16,060 bases of DNA from positions 1 through 16,060 of the forward strand of contig JAKLHH010000043.1 of NCBI GenBank assembly GCA_022710245.1, given 5' to 3'. This document shows, piece by piece, positions 7,629 to 16,060 of this stretch. Source of the stretch: Myxococcota bacterium. Its GTDB lineage: Bacteria > Myxococcota > Polyangia > GCA-2747355 > JAKLHH01. How positions within the stretch are numbered: the stretch's first letter is position 1; each line of letters starts with the position of its first letter. A program made the position numbers and the translations under genes. The notes beneath the pieces were generated by a model. That model was not told the DNA's origin. It saw nothing but the letters and a program-made list of their open reading frames with translations, and ran no database searches.

Positions 7629-7757
7629 GCAAGAAACCGGTCAGGGAAGGACCTTTGCTCTGTCTCGAGAAGATGCGCGCCGGACCTGGGGTTGCGGTGG
7701 CTGCTGGAGCGGCCAGTGCAATCGGGCTGCTGCGGCAGGCAGCACGGTCGTGCACGC
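7629..7757. repeat. direct repeat copy B, in the SUKH/uup divergent gap
   Basis: This is the second copy (129 bp) of the repeat at 5745-5865, same orientation. It ends 19 bp before the SUKH start codon and 31 bp before the uup start codon on the other strand. The exact 27-bp core is at 7697-7723. The two extra 4-base stretches relative to copy A lie near 7655-7662 and 7746-7750. In this copy the core inverted repeat carries an extra mismatch (CCACCGCAA arm). Confidence 0.8.
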
Positions 7758-7773
7758 ACCCGTGGCGGTGTGC

Positions 7774-7779
7774 TAGCTT
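7774..7779 (+). promoter_or_regulatory. candidate -10 box for uup
   Basis: TAGCTT lies 9 bases before the uup ATG, within TGTGCTAGCTT, and no Shine-Dalgarno sequence follows. The geometry mirrors the box in front of the divergent SUKH gene and again suggests a leaderless transcript. A possible -35 (TGCACG) 17 bp upstream falls inside repeat copy B but matches weakly. Confidence 0.35.
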
Positions 7780-7788
7780 CCCCGCGCC

Positions 7789-9708
7789 ATGCCTGTCCTC
7801 GACGCACGCGGCCTGCAGAAGGCCTACGGTCCGCACACGGTCCTCGCCAACGTCAGCCTGACCATCGGCGACGGAGAGCGCGTGGGTCTGCTCGGCGTCA
7901 ACGGCTCGGGCAAGAGCACGCTGGCCCGCGTCCTCGCCGGCCTCGAGGTGCCCGACGGCGGCGAGCGCGCGGTGCAGCGCGGCGCGCGCATCGCCTACCT
8001 GCCGCAGTGCCCGACGCTCGACCCTGGTCGCACCGCCCGCGAGGAGGTCCTCGCCGGCCTCGCCGAGTGGCGCGAGGCAGAGGCGCGCCACCAGGCCGCC
8101 AGCGCGGCGCTCGCGGCTGGTGCCGGCGACGGCGACCTCGCCGCGCTCCTCGCGGCGCAGGAGCGCGCGGCCGCCGACGTGGAGCGGCTCGGAGGCTGGC
8201 AGGTCGCGCACCGCGCCGAGGCGATCCTCGGCCACCTCGGCGTGCGCACCCTGGACGCGCGCGTCCAGACCATGAGCGGGGGCGAGCAGCGGCGGGTCGG
8301 GCTCGCGCGCATCCTCGTCGCCGCGCCCGAGCTCGCCATCCTCGACGAGCCGACCAACCACCTCGACGTGGACACCGTCGAGTGGCTCGAGCGTCACCTC
8401 GTCGAGGAGTTCAAGGGCGCGCTCCTCCTCATCACGCACGACCGCTACGTCCTCGACCGCGTGGCGACGCGCACCCTCGAGCTCGAGCGCGGGATCCTCC
8501 ACTCCTACGACGGGAGCTACGAGGACTACCTGGAGGCGAAGGCCGAGCGGCTGGCCCTCGAGGCGCGGGTGGAGGCGAACCGCCAGTCCTTCCTCCGCCG
8601 TGAGCTGGACTGGCTGCGCCGCCAGCCCAAGGCGCGGACCACCAAGCAGAAGGCGCGCATCGAGCGCGCCGAGGAGGCGATGGCCGCGCGGCCGCCGCCG
8701 CGGCAGGGTGAGGTGCGCCTCGAGCTGGAGAGCACGCGGAGCGGCAAGACCATCCTCGAGCTGCAGGGCCTGCGGGTCGAGGTGGCGGGGCGCGCGCTCG
8801 TCGACGGGCTCGACCTCACGCTGCGCAAGGGGCAGCGACTCGGCGTGATCGGGCCGAACGGCTGCGGCAAGACGAGCCTCCTCCGCACCCTGGTCGGCGA
8901 GCTCGAGCCCGCGGCGGGCCGCATCGTCCGCGGCAAGCACACGCAGGTGAGCTACCTCGGGCAGCTCCGCGACAACCTCGACGAGCGCCGCTCGATCATG
9001 GAGAACGTGGCCGACGGCGGCTCGCACGTGATCGTCGGCGATCGCGCCATCGAGGCGCGCGCCTACCTCGACCGCTTCCTCTTTCCGCCGGAGAAGCTGC
9101 GGCAGCCGGTGAGCTCGCTCTCTGGCGGCGAGCGGACGCGAGTGGCCCTCGCGCGCCTCCTCCACCAGGCGACGAACCTGGTGCTCCTCGACGAGCCGGC
9201 GAACGACCTCGACCTCCTCACCATCTCGGCGCTGGAGCAGATGCTGATCGACTTCGACGGCACCGCGCTCGTGGTCACGCACGACCGCTGGTTCCTCGAT
9301 CGCGTGGCGACCGGCATCCTCGCCTTCGAGGGGGAGGGCAGGGTGGTGCTCTACGAGGGGAGCTACAGCACCTACCGCGCGCTGCGCGCGAGCGGCGCCG
9401 CGCAGGTGGGGCGGTCGCGCGACCCTGCCGCGAGCGAGAAGAAGGAGAGGGAGCCCCGGCGTTCGAGCAAGCCCGCCACGCTCACCTACGCCGAGCGGCT
9501 CGAGCTGCAGGCGATCCTGCCGCGCATCGAGGAGGCCGAGGCGAAGGTCGCCGCCCTCGAGGCCCAGCTCGCCGACCCCGCGCTCTACCAGGGCGCGGCC
9601 GCGGCCAGCGAGGTGCCTCGCCTGACCGGCGAGCTGCGCGTCGCCCGCGAGGAGGCGGCGCGCCTCCTCGAGCGCTGGGAGGCGCTGGAGCAGAAGCAGC
9701 TCGGGTGA
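7789..9708 (+). CDS. uup: ABC-F family ATPase Uup
   Basis: A 639-residue cytosolic protein with two ABC ATPase domains and no membrane segments. Domain 1 has Walker A GVNGSGKST (residues 36-44), signature MSGGEQRRV and Walker B LAILDEPTNHLD. An inter-domain linker (about 230-310) is rich in charged residues, including the ARTTKQKARIERAEE segment typical of ABC-F. Domain 2 has Walker A GPNGCGKTS (355-363), signature LSGGERTRV and Walker B LVLLDEPANDLD. A C-terminal coiled coil (about 560-639, LTYAERLELQAILPRIEEAEAKV in part, ending in ERWEALEQ) matches the Uup C-terminal domain, and the length is that of E. coli Uup. ABC-F proteins act on the ribosome or on nucleic-acid intermediates; Uup influences transposon excision and ribosome-related functions. 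Ala replaces the usual Thr in the second DEPTNDLD motif. The FHA gene follows 95 bp downstream. Confidence 0.93.
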   Translation: MPVLDARGLQKAYGPHTVLANVSLTIGDGERVGLLGVNGSGKSTLARVLAGLEVPDGGERAVQRGARIAYLPQCPTLDPGRTAREEVLAGLAEWREAEARHQAASAALAAGAGDGDLAALLAAQERAAADVERLGGWQVAHRAEAILGHLGVRTLDARVQTMSGGEQRRVGLARILVAAPELAILDEPTNHLDVDTVEWLERHLVEEFKGALLLITHDRYVLDRVATRTLELERGILHSYDGSYEDYLEAKAERLALEARVEANRQSFLRRELDWLRRQPKARTTKQKARIERAEEAMAARPPPRQGEVRLELESTRSGKTILELQGLRVEVAGRALVDGLDLTLRKGQRLGVIGPNGCGKTSLLRTLVGELEPAAGRIVRGKHTQVSYLGQLRDNLDERRSIMENVADGGSHVIVGDRAIEARAYLDRFLFPPEKLRQPVSSLSGGERTRVALARLLHQATNLVLLDEPANDLDLLTISALEQMLIDFDGTALVVTHDRWFLDRVATGILAFEGEGRVVLYEGSYSTYRALRASGAAQVGRSRDPAASEKKEREPRRSSKPATLTYAERLELQAILPRIEEAEAKVAALEAQLADPALYQGAAAASEVPRLTGELRVAREEAARLLERWEALEQKQLG

Positions 9709-9745
9709 GGTGGAGGGCCTGAGCTGCGTCAGTCAGGGTGGCGGC

Positions 9746-9775
9746 TTGCGGCCGGCCACCGCGGCGAGCTACGCT
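9746..9775 (+). promoter_or_regulatory. candidate sigma-70 type promoter for the FHA gene
   Basis: TTGCGG (9746-9751) and TACGCT (9770-9775) are separated by 18 bases and lie 28 bases before the FHA start codon, leaving room for the AAAGG ribosome site. The match is moderate, so this is a suggestion only. Confidence 0.35.
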
Positions 9776-9803
9776 GGTCTCCCACAGCAAAGGCGGTCAA
9801 TCG

Positions 9804-10349
9804 ATGAGCCAGAAGTGGATCAAGGCGCTCGACGGCAGGCTCGCGAACCGGGTCTTCGCGCTCAAGGGGCGCGTGGTCATCGGGCGCGGCGACGACGCTG
9901 ACATCCAGGTCGACGACGCGCTCGCGTCGCGGCAGCACGCCTGCATCTTCGAGCGCGACAACGGACAGATGATGATCGCGGACCTGAGCAGCACCAACGG
10001 CACCTGGCTCACGGACCGCAGCATCCACCAGCACCGGCTGGTCGACGGCGACGAGTTCACCGTCGGCAACCAGCGCTTCGTCTACATCGAGGGCGCGCAC
10101 CCGGGCGAGCCCACCAAGCCGCCGCCGATGGACGGCGTGGCCACGAGCGAGCTCCTCACCGAGGAGAAGCCCGAGGGGCTGGCGGGCGTCGGCACCATCG
10201 CGGACGTGGGCTCGATGGTGAAGATGCTGCGCCACCGCCGGAGCGAGGCCAAGCACGAGCCCGGCCCGGGCTGCGGCGACCCGCTGCACGAGAAGGCCGT
10301 GGTCTACGGCTGGCGCTTCTGCCCCACCTGCGGCGAGGACCTCGGCTGA
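9804..10349 (+). CDS. FHA domain protein with C-terminal zinc ribbon
   Basis: A 181-residue cytosolic protein. I chose the ATG at 9804 because AAAGG lies upstream and the FHA fold begins at once; the longer in-frame reading covers the likely promoter. Residues about 10-95 form a complete forkhead-associated domain: IGRGDDADIQVDD with Gly27-Arg28, then SRQH (42-45), then SSTNGTWL (62-69). These are the residues that contact phosphothreonine. After a Pro-rich linker, residues 155-178 form a compact putative metal site: GCGDPLH (Cys157, His162) and FCPTCGEDL (Cys173, Cys176), a C-H-C-C ribbon. The protein probably docks to a Thr-phosphorylated partner. Myxobacteria have many Ser/Thr kinases, but no kinase gene lies in this window. 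It may be transcribed alone or with uup. Confidence 0.9.
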   Translation: MSQKWIKALDGRLANRVFALKGRVVIGRGDDADIQVDDALASRQHACIFERDNGQMMIADLSSTNGTWLTDRSIHQHRLVDGDEFTVGNQRFVYIEGAHPGEPTKPPPMDGVATSELLTEEKPEGLAGVGTIADVGSMVKMLRHRRSEAKHEPGPGCGDPLHEKAVVYGWRFCPTCGEDLG

Positions 10350-10487
10350 CCCGGCCGCCCGGCCGCGCCCACGCGGCGCATAACTCCTGATCATCGCTCG
10401 GCTGTGAACGACCTCACGCCTCCAGTGTAAGCGCCGGCCCGCCGCCCGCGTTCAGCGGACAGGTCACCTGCAAGCACAGGAGGGAGC
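10350..10487. other. intergenic region before the large propeller lipoprotein
   Basis: A 138-bp gap. It begins with a GC-rich stretch containing overlapping CGGCCG palindromes and no T run, so a terminator is not supported. It ends with a strong ribosome site, GGAGGGAGC directly before the ATG. A weak -10-like TGTAAG occurs at 10426-10431. Confidence 0.4.
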
Positions 10488-12449
<1,962 letters not shown>

Positions 12450-12495
12450 CCTCGCCGCGCTTGCCTGCCCCCCTGGCCCGCGGCATCATCGATCC

Positions 12496-13077
12496 ATGGT
12501 CCGTGTCTACACACCCGAGGGCCGACCGGCGACGCTCGAGGATATTGAGGCCCTCCCCGAGCACGTGAAGGGCGAGATCATCGACGGCGTGCTCTACACC
12601 AGCCCGCGGCCGCGCTTCCAGCACGCCGATGTCGAGGGCCTGCTCGCCGCGGAGCTCGTCGGACCGTACCGGCGGGGCCGCGGCGGGCCGGGCGGCTGGT
12701 GGATCCTGGTCGAGCCGGGCATCGAGGCGCCGGGCTCCCCAGAGTTCTCCCCGGACCTCGCCGGCTGGCGCCGCGAGCGGATGCCGGCGCCGCCTCTGGA
12801 CCAGGCGATCTCGGTGGTGCCCGACTGGGTCTGCGAGATCCTCTCGCCCTCGACGCGCGGCTTCGACCAGCGCGTGAAGCGTCCGTTCTATGCCCGCCTG
12901 GGCGTCCGACACCTCTGGTTCATTGACCTCGAGGCGCGCACGCTCACGGTGAGCGAGCTCTCCGGCGGCCGCTGGCTGGAGCTCGGGGTCCACGGCGAGC
13001 AGGACGTGGTGCGCGCCGCGCCGTTCCTCGAGGTCGAGCTCGCGCTGGGCGAGTGGTGGGGCGAGCCGGCAACGTAG
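12496..13077 (+). CDS. Uma2 family (DUF820) restriction-endonuclease-fold protein
   Basis: A 193-residue protein with the whole Uma2 pattern: VKGEIIDGVLYTSPRPRFQH near the start, the FSPDLAGW strand (Asp87), VPDWVCEILSPSTR (Glu114), and DQRVKRPFYARLGVRHLWFID (Lys128 in the expected lysine position). Asp-Glu-Lys matches the PD-(D/E)XK nuclease-type active site, so the core looks intact. Uma2 proteins are abundant in cyanobacteria and other environmental bacteria, often in many paralogues, and their biological role is not settled. The ATG at 12496 lacks a ribosome site but directly precedes the conserved N-terminus. No transposon end or toxin-antitoxin partner is visible beside it. Confidence 0.88.
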   Translation: MVRVYTPEGRPATLEDIEALPEHVKGEIIDGVLYTSPRPRFQHADVEGLLAAELVGPYRRGRGGPGGWWILVEPGIEAPGSPEFSPDLAGWRRERMPAPPLDQAISVVPDWVCEILSPSTRGFDQRVKRPFYARLGVRHLWFIDLEARTLTVSELSGGRWLELGVHGEQDVVRAAPFLEVELALGEWWGEPAT

Positions 13078-13103
13078 TCGCGATCGAGCAGAGGGGGTAC
13101 GCG

Positions 13104-14527
13104 ATGGATCACAGCCTCGCAGCCGGCGCCCGCTCGCCGTCGTAGTGCTAGTGCTCTCCTGCCTCGGCTGCTCGTCCACCCGTACCCTTCCGGCAGGAGC
13201 CGACGCGGCGAGCTCGCCCGATCTCGATCTCTCACGCTGCACTGCTCCCGGCGCCGTGCAGCAGAAGGACTAGGCCGCCTCGCTGCCGGTGACGCCGGCG
13301 CTCAAGTGGCGGTGCACGCTGCTCGCCGGGCGGCTCGAGGCGCCGAGCGTGGTCCTCGGCTGGCCAGACGGTCGGCTGGTGGCGATGAGCAGGTGGGGCG
13401 GGATCCAGCTCGTCTCCCGCGACGGACAGCTGCAGCGGACGGTGGAGTCAGGGCGCAACATCATGGGCTCCGGCTCCGGCGCGCCCGGGATGACCTTTTT
13501 CGGCGAGGTCGGGCTCGACGGCCCCGACCTGGAGCCATCGCAGGGACGCGCCAGGGTCATCGGGTTGGCGCTCGACGACGTCGGCTCGGGCGGCTGGTCA
13601 GCGAACCTGGGCGGGCTGGTCCCGCTGAACCAGATCCAGGTGGCGGGGCCGTTCGCGGGCGCTGGGCGGGTGTACGCGGGCAGCGACAAGACGCTCTACG
13701 TCCTGGACGCCGCCAGCGGCGCGGTGAGCGAGGTGAGCCCGCTAGCCGATCCGCTGTACCAGCTCGTCGCCGGACCGCGGGGGGAGCTATTCCTGGGCCT
13801 CGCGGGCGCGAGGGTCGTGAAGCTGGGGCCGGACCGCGCCCTGAGCTGGGAGGTGGTCCTGGAGCAGACGACCGCGTCGCGGTGGGGGACGGTCACCAGC
13901 ATGGCGCTGGCCGCCACTGGCGATCTGCTGGTGAATGTCACGGTCAGCGGGGCCGGGACCGCCGCCGTCTCCAAGGTGGTGGCCCTCGACGCGGGCTGCG
14001 GTCGACCGCGGTGGACCCGGACGCTGAGCGGCGAGCTCGTCGACGGGGCGTTCACCGTGGCGCTCGGCGGCACCATCTACTACGGCCTTGGCAGGGGGAC
14101 GCTCACGGCCCTCTCCGCGCAAGGGGACGTCGTCTTTCAGAGACAGCTCCCTGGCTCCGGTGCCGAGGGCACGACGCAGCTCGTCTCCGTCGGGCCGCTC
14201 GGCTCGGACGGCAAGCTCTACCTGCTGATCAACGGCTCTCGCGAGCAGAACGCGAGCGAGACGCCGAGGGTCGCCGCCTACTCGCTGGCGGGTGAGCCGG
14301 TCTGGGAGGTGCCGCTCCCCGCGAGCCAGCTCTCGGGCCCCGCGGTCCTCACGGACGATGGGCTGCTCGTCCTCGGCGCCACCGGCCCCACGTCCGACGC
14401 GAGCTCAGCGTCGATCGAGCTGGTCGCGGTGCAGACCACGCCGCCGGGCCTGGCCCCCACCGTCTGGCCACGGGGCTCGCACGACAACCTGCGCTCAGCG
14501 AATCTGCAGCAGCGCGAGCTCCGTCAC
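13104..14527 (+). pseudogene. decayed PQQ-type beta-propeller lipoprotein gene
   Basis: The original start is probably the ATG at 13104, with GAGGGGG seven bases upstream, but that frame ends after 13 codons at TAG. A frame shifted by one base carries a lipoprotein signal (RRPLAVVVLVLSCLGCSS), continues to CTAPGAVQQKD, meets an in-frame TAG at 13271-13273, and resumes without shift as AASLPVTPALKWRCTLLAG. Downstream lie propeller blades in the PQQ-like style: LYVLDAASGAV, KVVALDAGCGRPRWTR, GTLTALSAQGDVVFQRQL, VAAYSLAGEPVWEVPLP. Near 14450-14510 comes WPRGSHDNLRSANLQ, resembling the C-terminal end of such proteins. No stop follows; the frame stays open to 15547 across the opposing gene, where it is only a shadow. 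A GTG at 13289 could start a truncated protein without an export signal. The boundaries are therefore approximate. Confidence 0.7.
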
Positions 14528-15430
14528 TCACTCCGGCTGCCCGGGGAACGCCAGGTACGGGTAGCACTGGTTCTCGAAGCGGAAGGACGAGCCGAAGCGG
14601 AAGCGATCGGGGAACTGCGAGTCGCGCGCGGTCGGCCGATCGAGGGAGCCCCACGCCGGATCGAGGATGCGCCCGTCGCCGAGGTCGATCCACGCGTGCC
14701 CGGTGGTGCAGCCCGGTCCCTTCGCCACCGCGCCCTGCACCAGCCGGCAGGGGACGCCGGCGCGCTCGAGGAGCAGCGCGCCGAGGAGCGCCTTCTGCAG
14801 GCAGTAGCCCTGACCCACCTCGAGCCAGCGCTCGAAGGGCACCACGGGGAAGCGCACGCCGGTCAGGTAGGGCGGCGAGCCCACCGCGAGCGAGCCCGCG
14901 GCGCGGAAGCTCTCCCAGGCCGCGTCGGGGAGCGGCGTCAGCGCGCGATCCCAGTCGAGCTCGGGGCGGCCGTCGTTGTAGTGGCTCCCCGCGGTCCAGC
15001 GGATCAGGCGGTTCGTCTCGCGGCGCACGAAGTCGATGGCGTCGTCGGCGGCGACGCGGCCGTCGCGCCCGCGCGGCATCTGCGTCTCGATGCGCGAGAG
15101 CGCCTGGTCGAGCGGCGTGCCGGGCCGCTGGTCGATGCCGATGAACGCGCGCTTCGTCGAGCCGTCGCCGATCACGCAGCGGCGCGGCAGCACCTCGCGC
15201 GTCGTCTTGCGGTTGAGGTCGAGGAGCTGGCAGCCGCGCTGATCGCTCACCGGCACCCAGAGGCTGACGGCGATGTGCGAGGGCGCCACGCGCGGATCGT
15301 CGTAGCGATGCACGGTCGTCGCGCCGAGGCCGACCGACTCCGGCAGGCTGTAGCGAGTCTGGGCCGGGGCGGTGCGGGCCGCGAGCAGGGTGAGGAGTAT
15401 CGCGAGCGGACGCAGGGGTGGCGCGCGCAT
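14528..15430 (-). CDS. exported transglutaminase-like (papain-fold) protein
   Basis: A 300-residue protein. GGAGG lies 4 bases before the ATG at 15430, and a Sec signal peptide follows (MRAPPLRPLAILLTLLAARTAPAQ; cleavage likely after APA, residue 23). The core at residues about 205-262 has the transglutaminase-like triad in order: GQGYCLQKALLGALL with Cys210, TTGHAWIDLGDG with His245, and RILDPAWG with Asp257. The helix after Cys210 and the GVPCRLVQG strand are typical. The N-terminal 200 residues are not recognised; they include two cysteines (Cys67, Cys85) that might pair after export. Members of this superfamily act as crosslinking transferases or as peptidases on peptides or isopeptide bonds. 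The substrate cannot be told. The gene converges with the decayed propeller gene and its stop touches that gene's presumed end. Confidence 0.87.
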   Translation of the reverse strand: MRAPPLRPLAILLTLLAARTAPAQTRYSLPESVGLGATTVHRYDDPRVAPSHIAVSLWVPVSDQRGCQLLDLNRKTTREVLPRRCVIGDGSTKRAFIGIDQRPGTPLDQALSRIETQMPRGRDGRVAADDAIDFVRRETNRLIRWTAGSHYNDGRPELDWDRALTPLPDAAWESFRAAGSLAVGSPPYLTGVRFPVVPFERWLEVGQGYCLQKALLGALLLERAGVPCRLVQGAVAKGPGCTTGHAWIDLGDGRILDPAWGSLDRPTARDSQFPDRFRFGSSFRFENQCYPYLAFPGQPE

Positions 15431-15574
15431 GGTTCCTCCGAGTGCTGCGGCGCCGAGTGCAAGCGGCCTGCCAGAGGAACCGAGCAGGATGACACGGCTT
15501 GCCGTCGAACTGGCCTCCGAGGCTCGGAGGGGGAGGGCGGTGGGTGACCGAAAGCTGTGCCGCGGCGGGGGGGC

Positions 15575-16009
15575 TCAGTCGAACTCGTAGAGCATCAGCG
15601 CGAGCAACGCGACGTGGTCATCCGCGTAGCGGAGCGCCTCGCCCGGGTCGAACCAGATCCCCTTGCAGCGCGGGCAGCGGTCGTACTCCAGCTCGACGGA
15701 CTGACTCTCCACGAGCTGCAGCGGCTCGCCGCAGCGAGGACAGGGTCCGCAGGGACCGTCCACGCGCTGGCGCGCCACCGCCGGCGGCGCGGGCGGGATC
15801 AAGTGGAGCAGCGAGCGCCGGATCGCGTCGGCGATCTGTCCGCCGTCGAACCAGTGCCCGTGGCACGCCATGCAGCGCTCGACCCGCAGGCTCGCCGCGG
15901 CCTCCGCCGGGAGCCGGTCCGACGGCGCGCTGCGATAGGGATCGAGCGCGGCGCGGCGCTCGCCGTAGAGCTCGCCCATCAGCATCCCCCCGCACCGTGG
16001 ACACGGCAC
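15575..16009 (-). CDS. double zinc-ribbon (TFIIB-type zf) protein
   Basis: A 144-residue small protein with two copies of the zf-TFIIB pattern (CPxC, then CxxCxGxWFD). Copy 1: CPRCGGML (Cys3, Cys6) with CMACHGHWFDGGQ (Cys46, Cys49). Copy 2: CPRCGEPL (Cys90, Cys93) with CPRCKGIWFDPGE (Cys112, Cys115). All eight ligands for two Zn ions are present. Members are widespread and of unknown role, sometimes near chaperones or peptidases. The start is GTG at 16009, because the first Cys pair is at residues 3 and 6; the next ATG would lose it. A G-rich stretch (AAGGGGGGG) just before it may act as the ribosome site. It lies 10 bp after the upstream gene's stop, so the two are probably co-transcribed. 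Confidence 0.88.
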   Translation of the reverse strand: MPCPRCGGMLMGELYGERRAALDPYRSAPSDRLPAEAAASLRVERCMACHGHWFDGGQIADAIRRSLLHLIPPAPPAVARQRVDGPCGPCPRCGEPLQLVESQSVELEYDRCPRCKGIWFDPGEALRYADDHVALLALMLYEFD

Positions 16010-16019
16010 CGCCCCCCCT

Positions 16020-16060
16020 TCAGACCTCCGAGTTGTGCTTCAGGTGCTCGAGGAGCTCGT
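16020..16060 (-). CDS. C-terminal end of a gene cut by the window edge
   Basis: Leftward codons ELLEHLKHNSEV then TGA at 16020-16022. Every third base in this frame is G or C, as in the coding genes nearby, and the next gene starts 10 bp later. The identity cannot be told from 12 residues. Confidence 0.5.
   Translation of the reverse strand, partial: ELLEHLKHNSEV

Noticed and set aside
5745..7757. CRISPR array or integron attC sites
   Set aside because: Only two copies, 1.8 kb apart, with a full gene between; no integrase, no short regular spacers and no typical attC core sites.
5727..7788. Transposon ends or IS remnant around the SUKH gene
   Set aside because: The repeats are direct, not inverted; there is no transposase fragment and no target-site duplication that I can see.
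7622..7807. 61-codon minus-strand open frame across repeat copy B as a leader peptide
   Set aside because: The 4-base indel relative to copy A breaks the shared frame, and neither start nor stop is conserved.
7606..9282. 558-codon minus-strand open frame opposite uup
   Set aside because: Shadow of the Walker-motif-bearing uup gene; no domain or start signal of its own.
10350..10375. Rho-independent terminator after the FHA gene
   Set aside because: The GC-rich palindromic stretch has no following T run.

Overview
The window is very GC-rich (clearly above 65 %, codon third positions almost all G or C). It is densely coding and carries secreted beta-propeller lipoproteins, a Cys-rich 'CGPGLACRAGTC' segment, an FHA protein and several exported enzymes. 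This fits a Myxococcota (deltaproteobacterial) chromosome. That assignment is inference from composition and gene style; there is no rRNA or other marker gene here.

Layout. Positions 1-7609 form a leftward (minus-strand) block: a frame-disrupted gene at the left edge (1-672), a Cys-rich beta-propeller lipoprotein (673-1812), a START-like SRPBCC protein (1959-2429), a lipoprotein with a C39-like cysteine peptidase domain (2470-3393), a secreted trypsin-like protease with two internal repeats (3468-5726), and a large SUKH (SMI1/KNR4) domain protein (5993-7609). Positions 7789-13077 form a rightward block: the ABC-F ATPase Uup (7789-9708), an FHA/zinc-ribbon protein (9804-10349), a large beta-propeller lipoprotein (10488-12449) and a Uma2-family nuclease-like protein (12496-13077). 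A decayed PQQ-type beta-propeller gene follows (13104-14527). It converges tail to tail with a leftward pair: an exported transglutaminase-like protein (14528-15430) and a double zinc-ribbon protein (15575-16009). The last codons of one more leftward gene lie at the right edge.

The most unusual structure is a pair of direct repeats of about 120-130 bp (5745-5865 and 7629-7757). They are about 88 % identical by hand alignment. Each ends 18-19 bp before the start codon of a leftward gene (the protease and the SUKH gene), so together they bracket the SUKH gene. They could be duplicated promoter/leader sequence, a small dispersed element, or the scar of a cassette-like insertion.

Two genes are broken. 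The left-edge gene switches reading frame twice (possibly three times). The propeller gene at 13104-14527 has a frameshift in its signal peptide, an in-frame amber codon and no proper stop. These may be real pseudogenes or sequence errors.

I see no recognisable complete defence system, prophage, transposase, CRISPR array or RNA gene. The shared theme is cell-envelope and secreted proteins with several predicted Cys/Ser hydrolase or transferase folds, but nothing shows that they act in one pathway.
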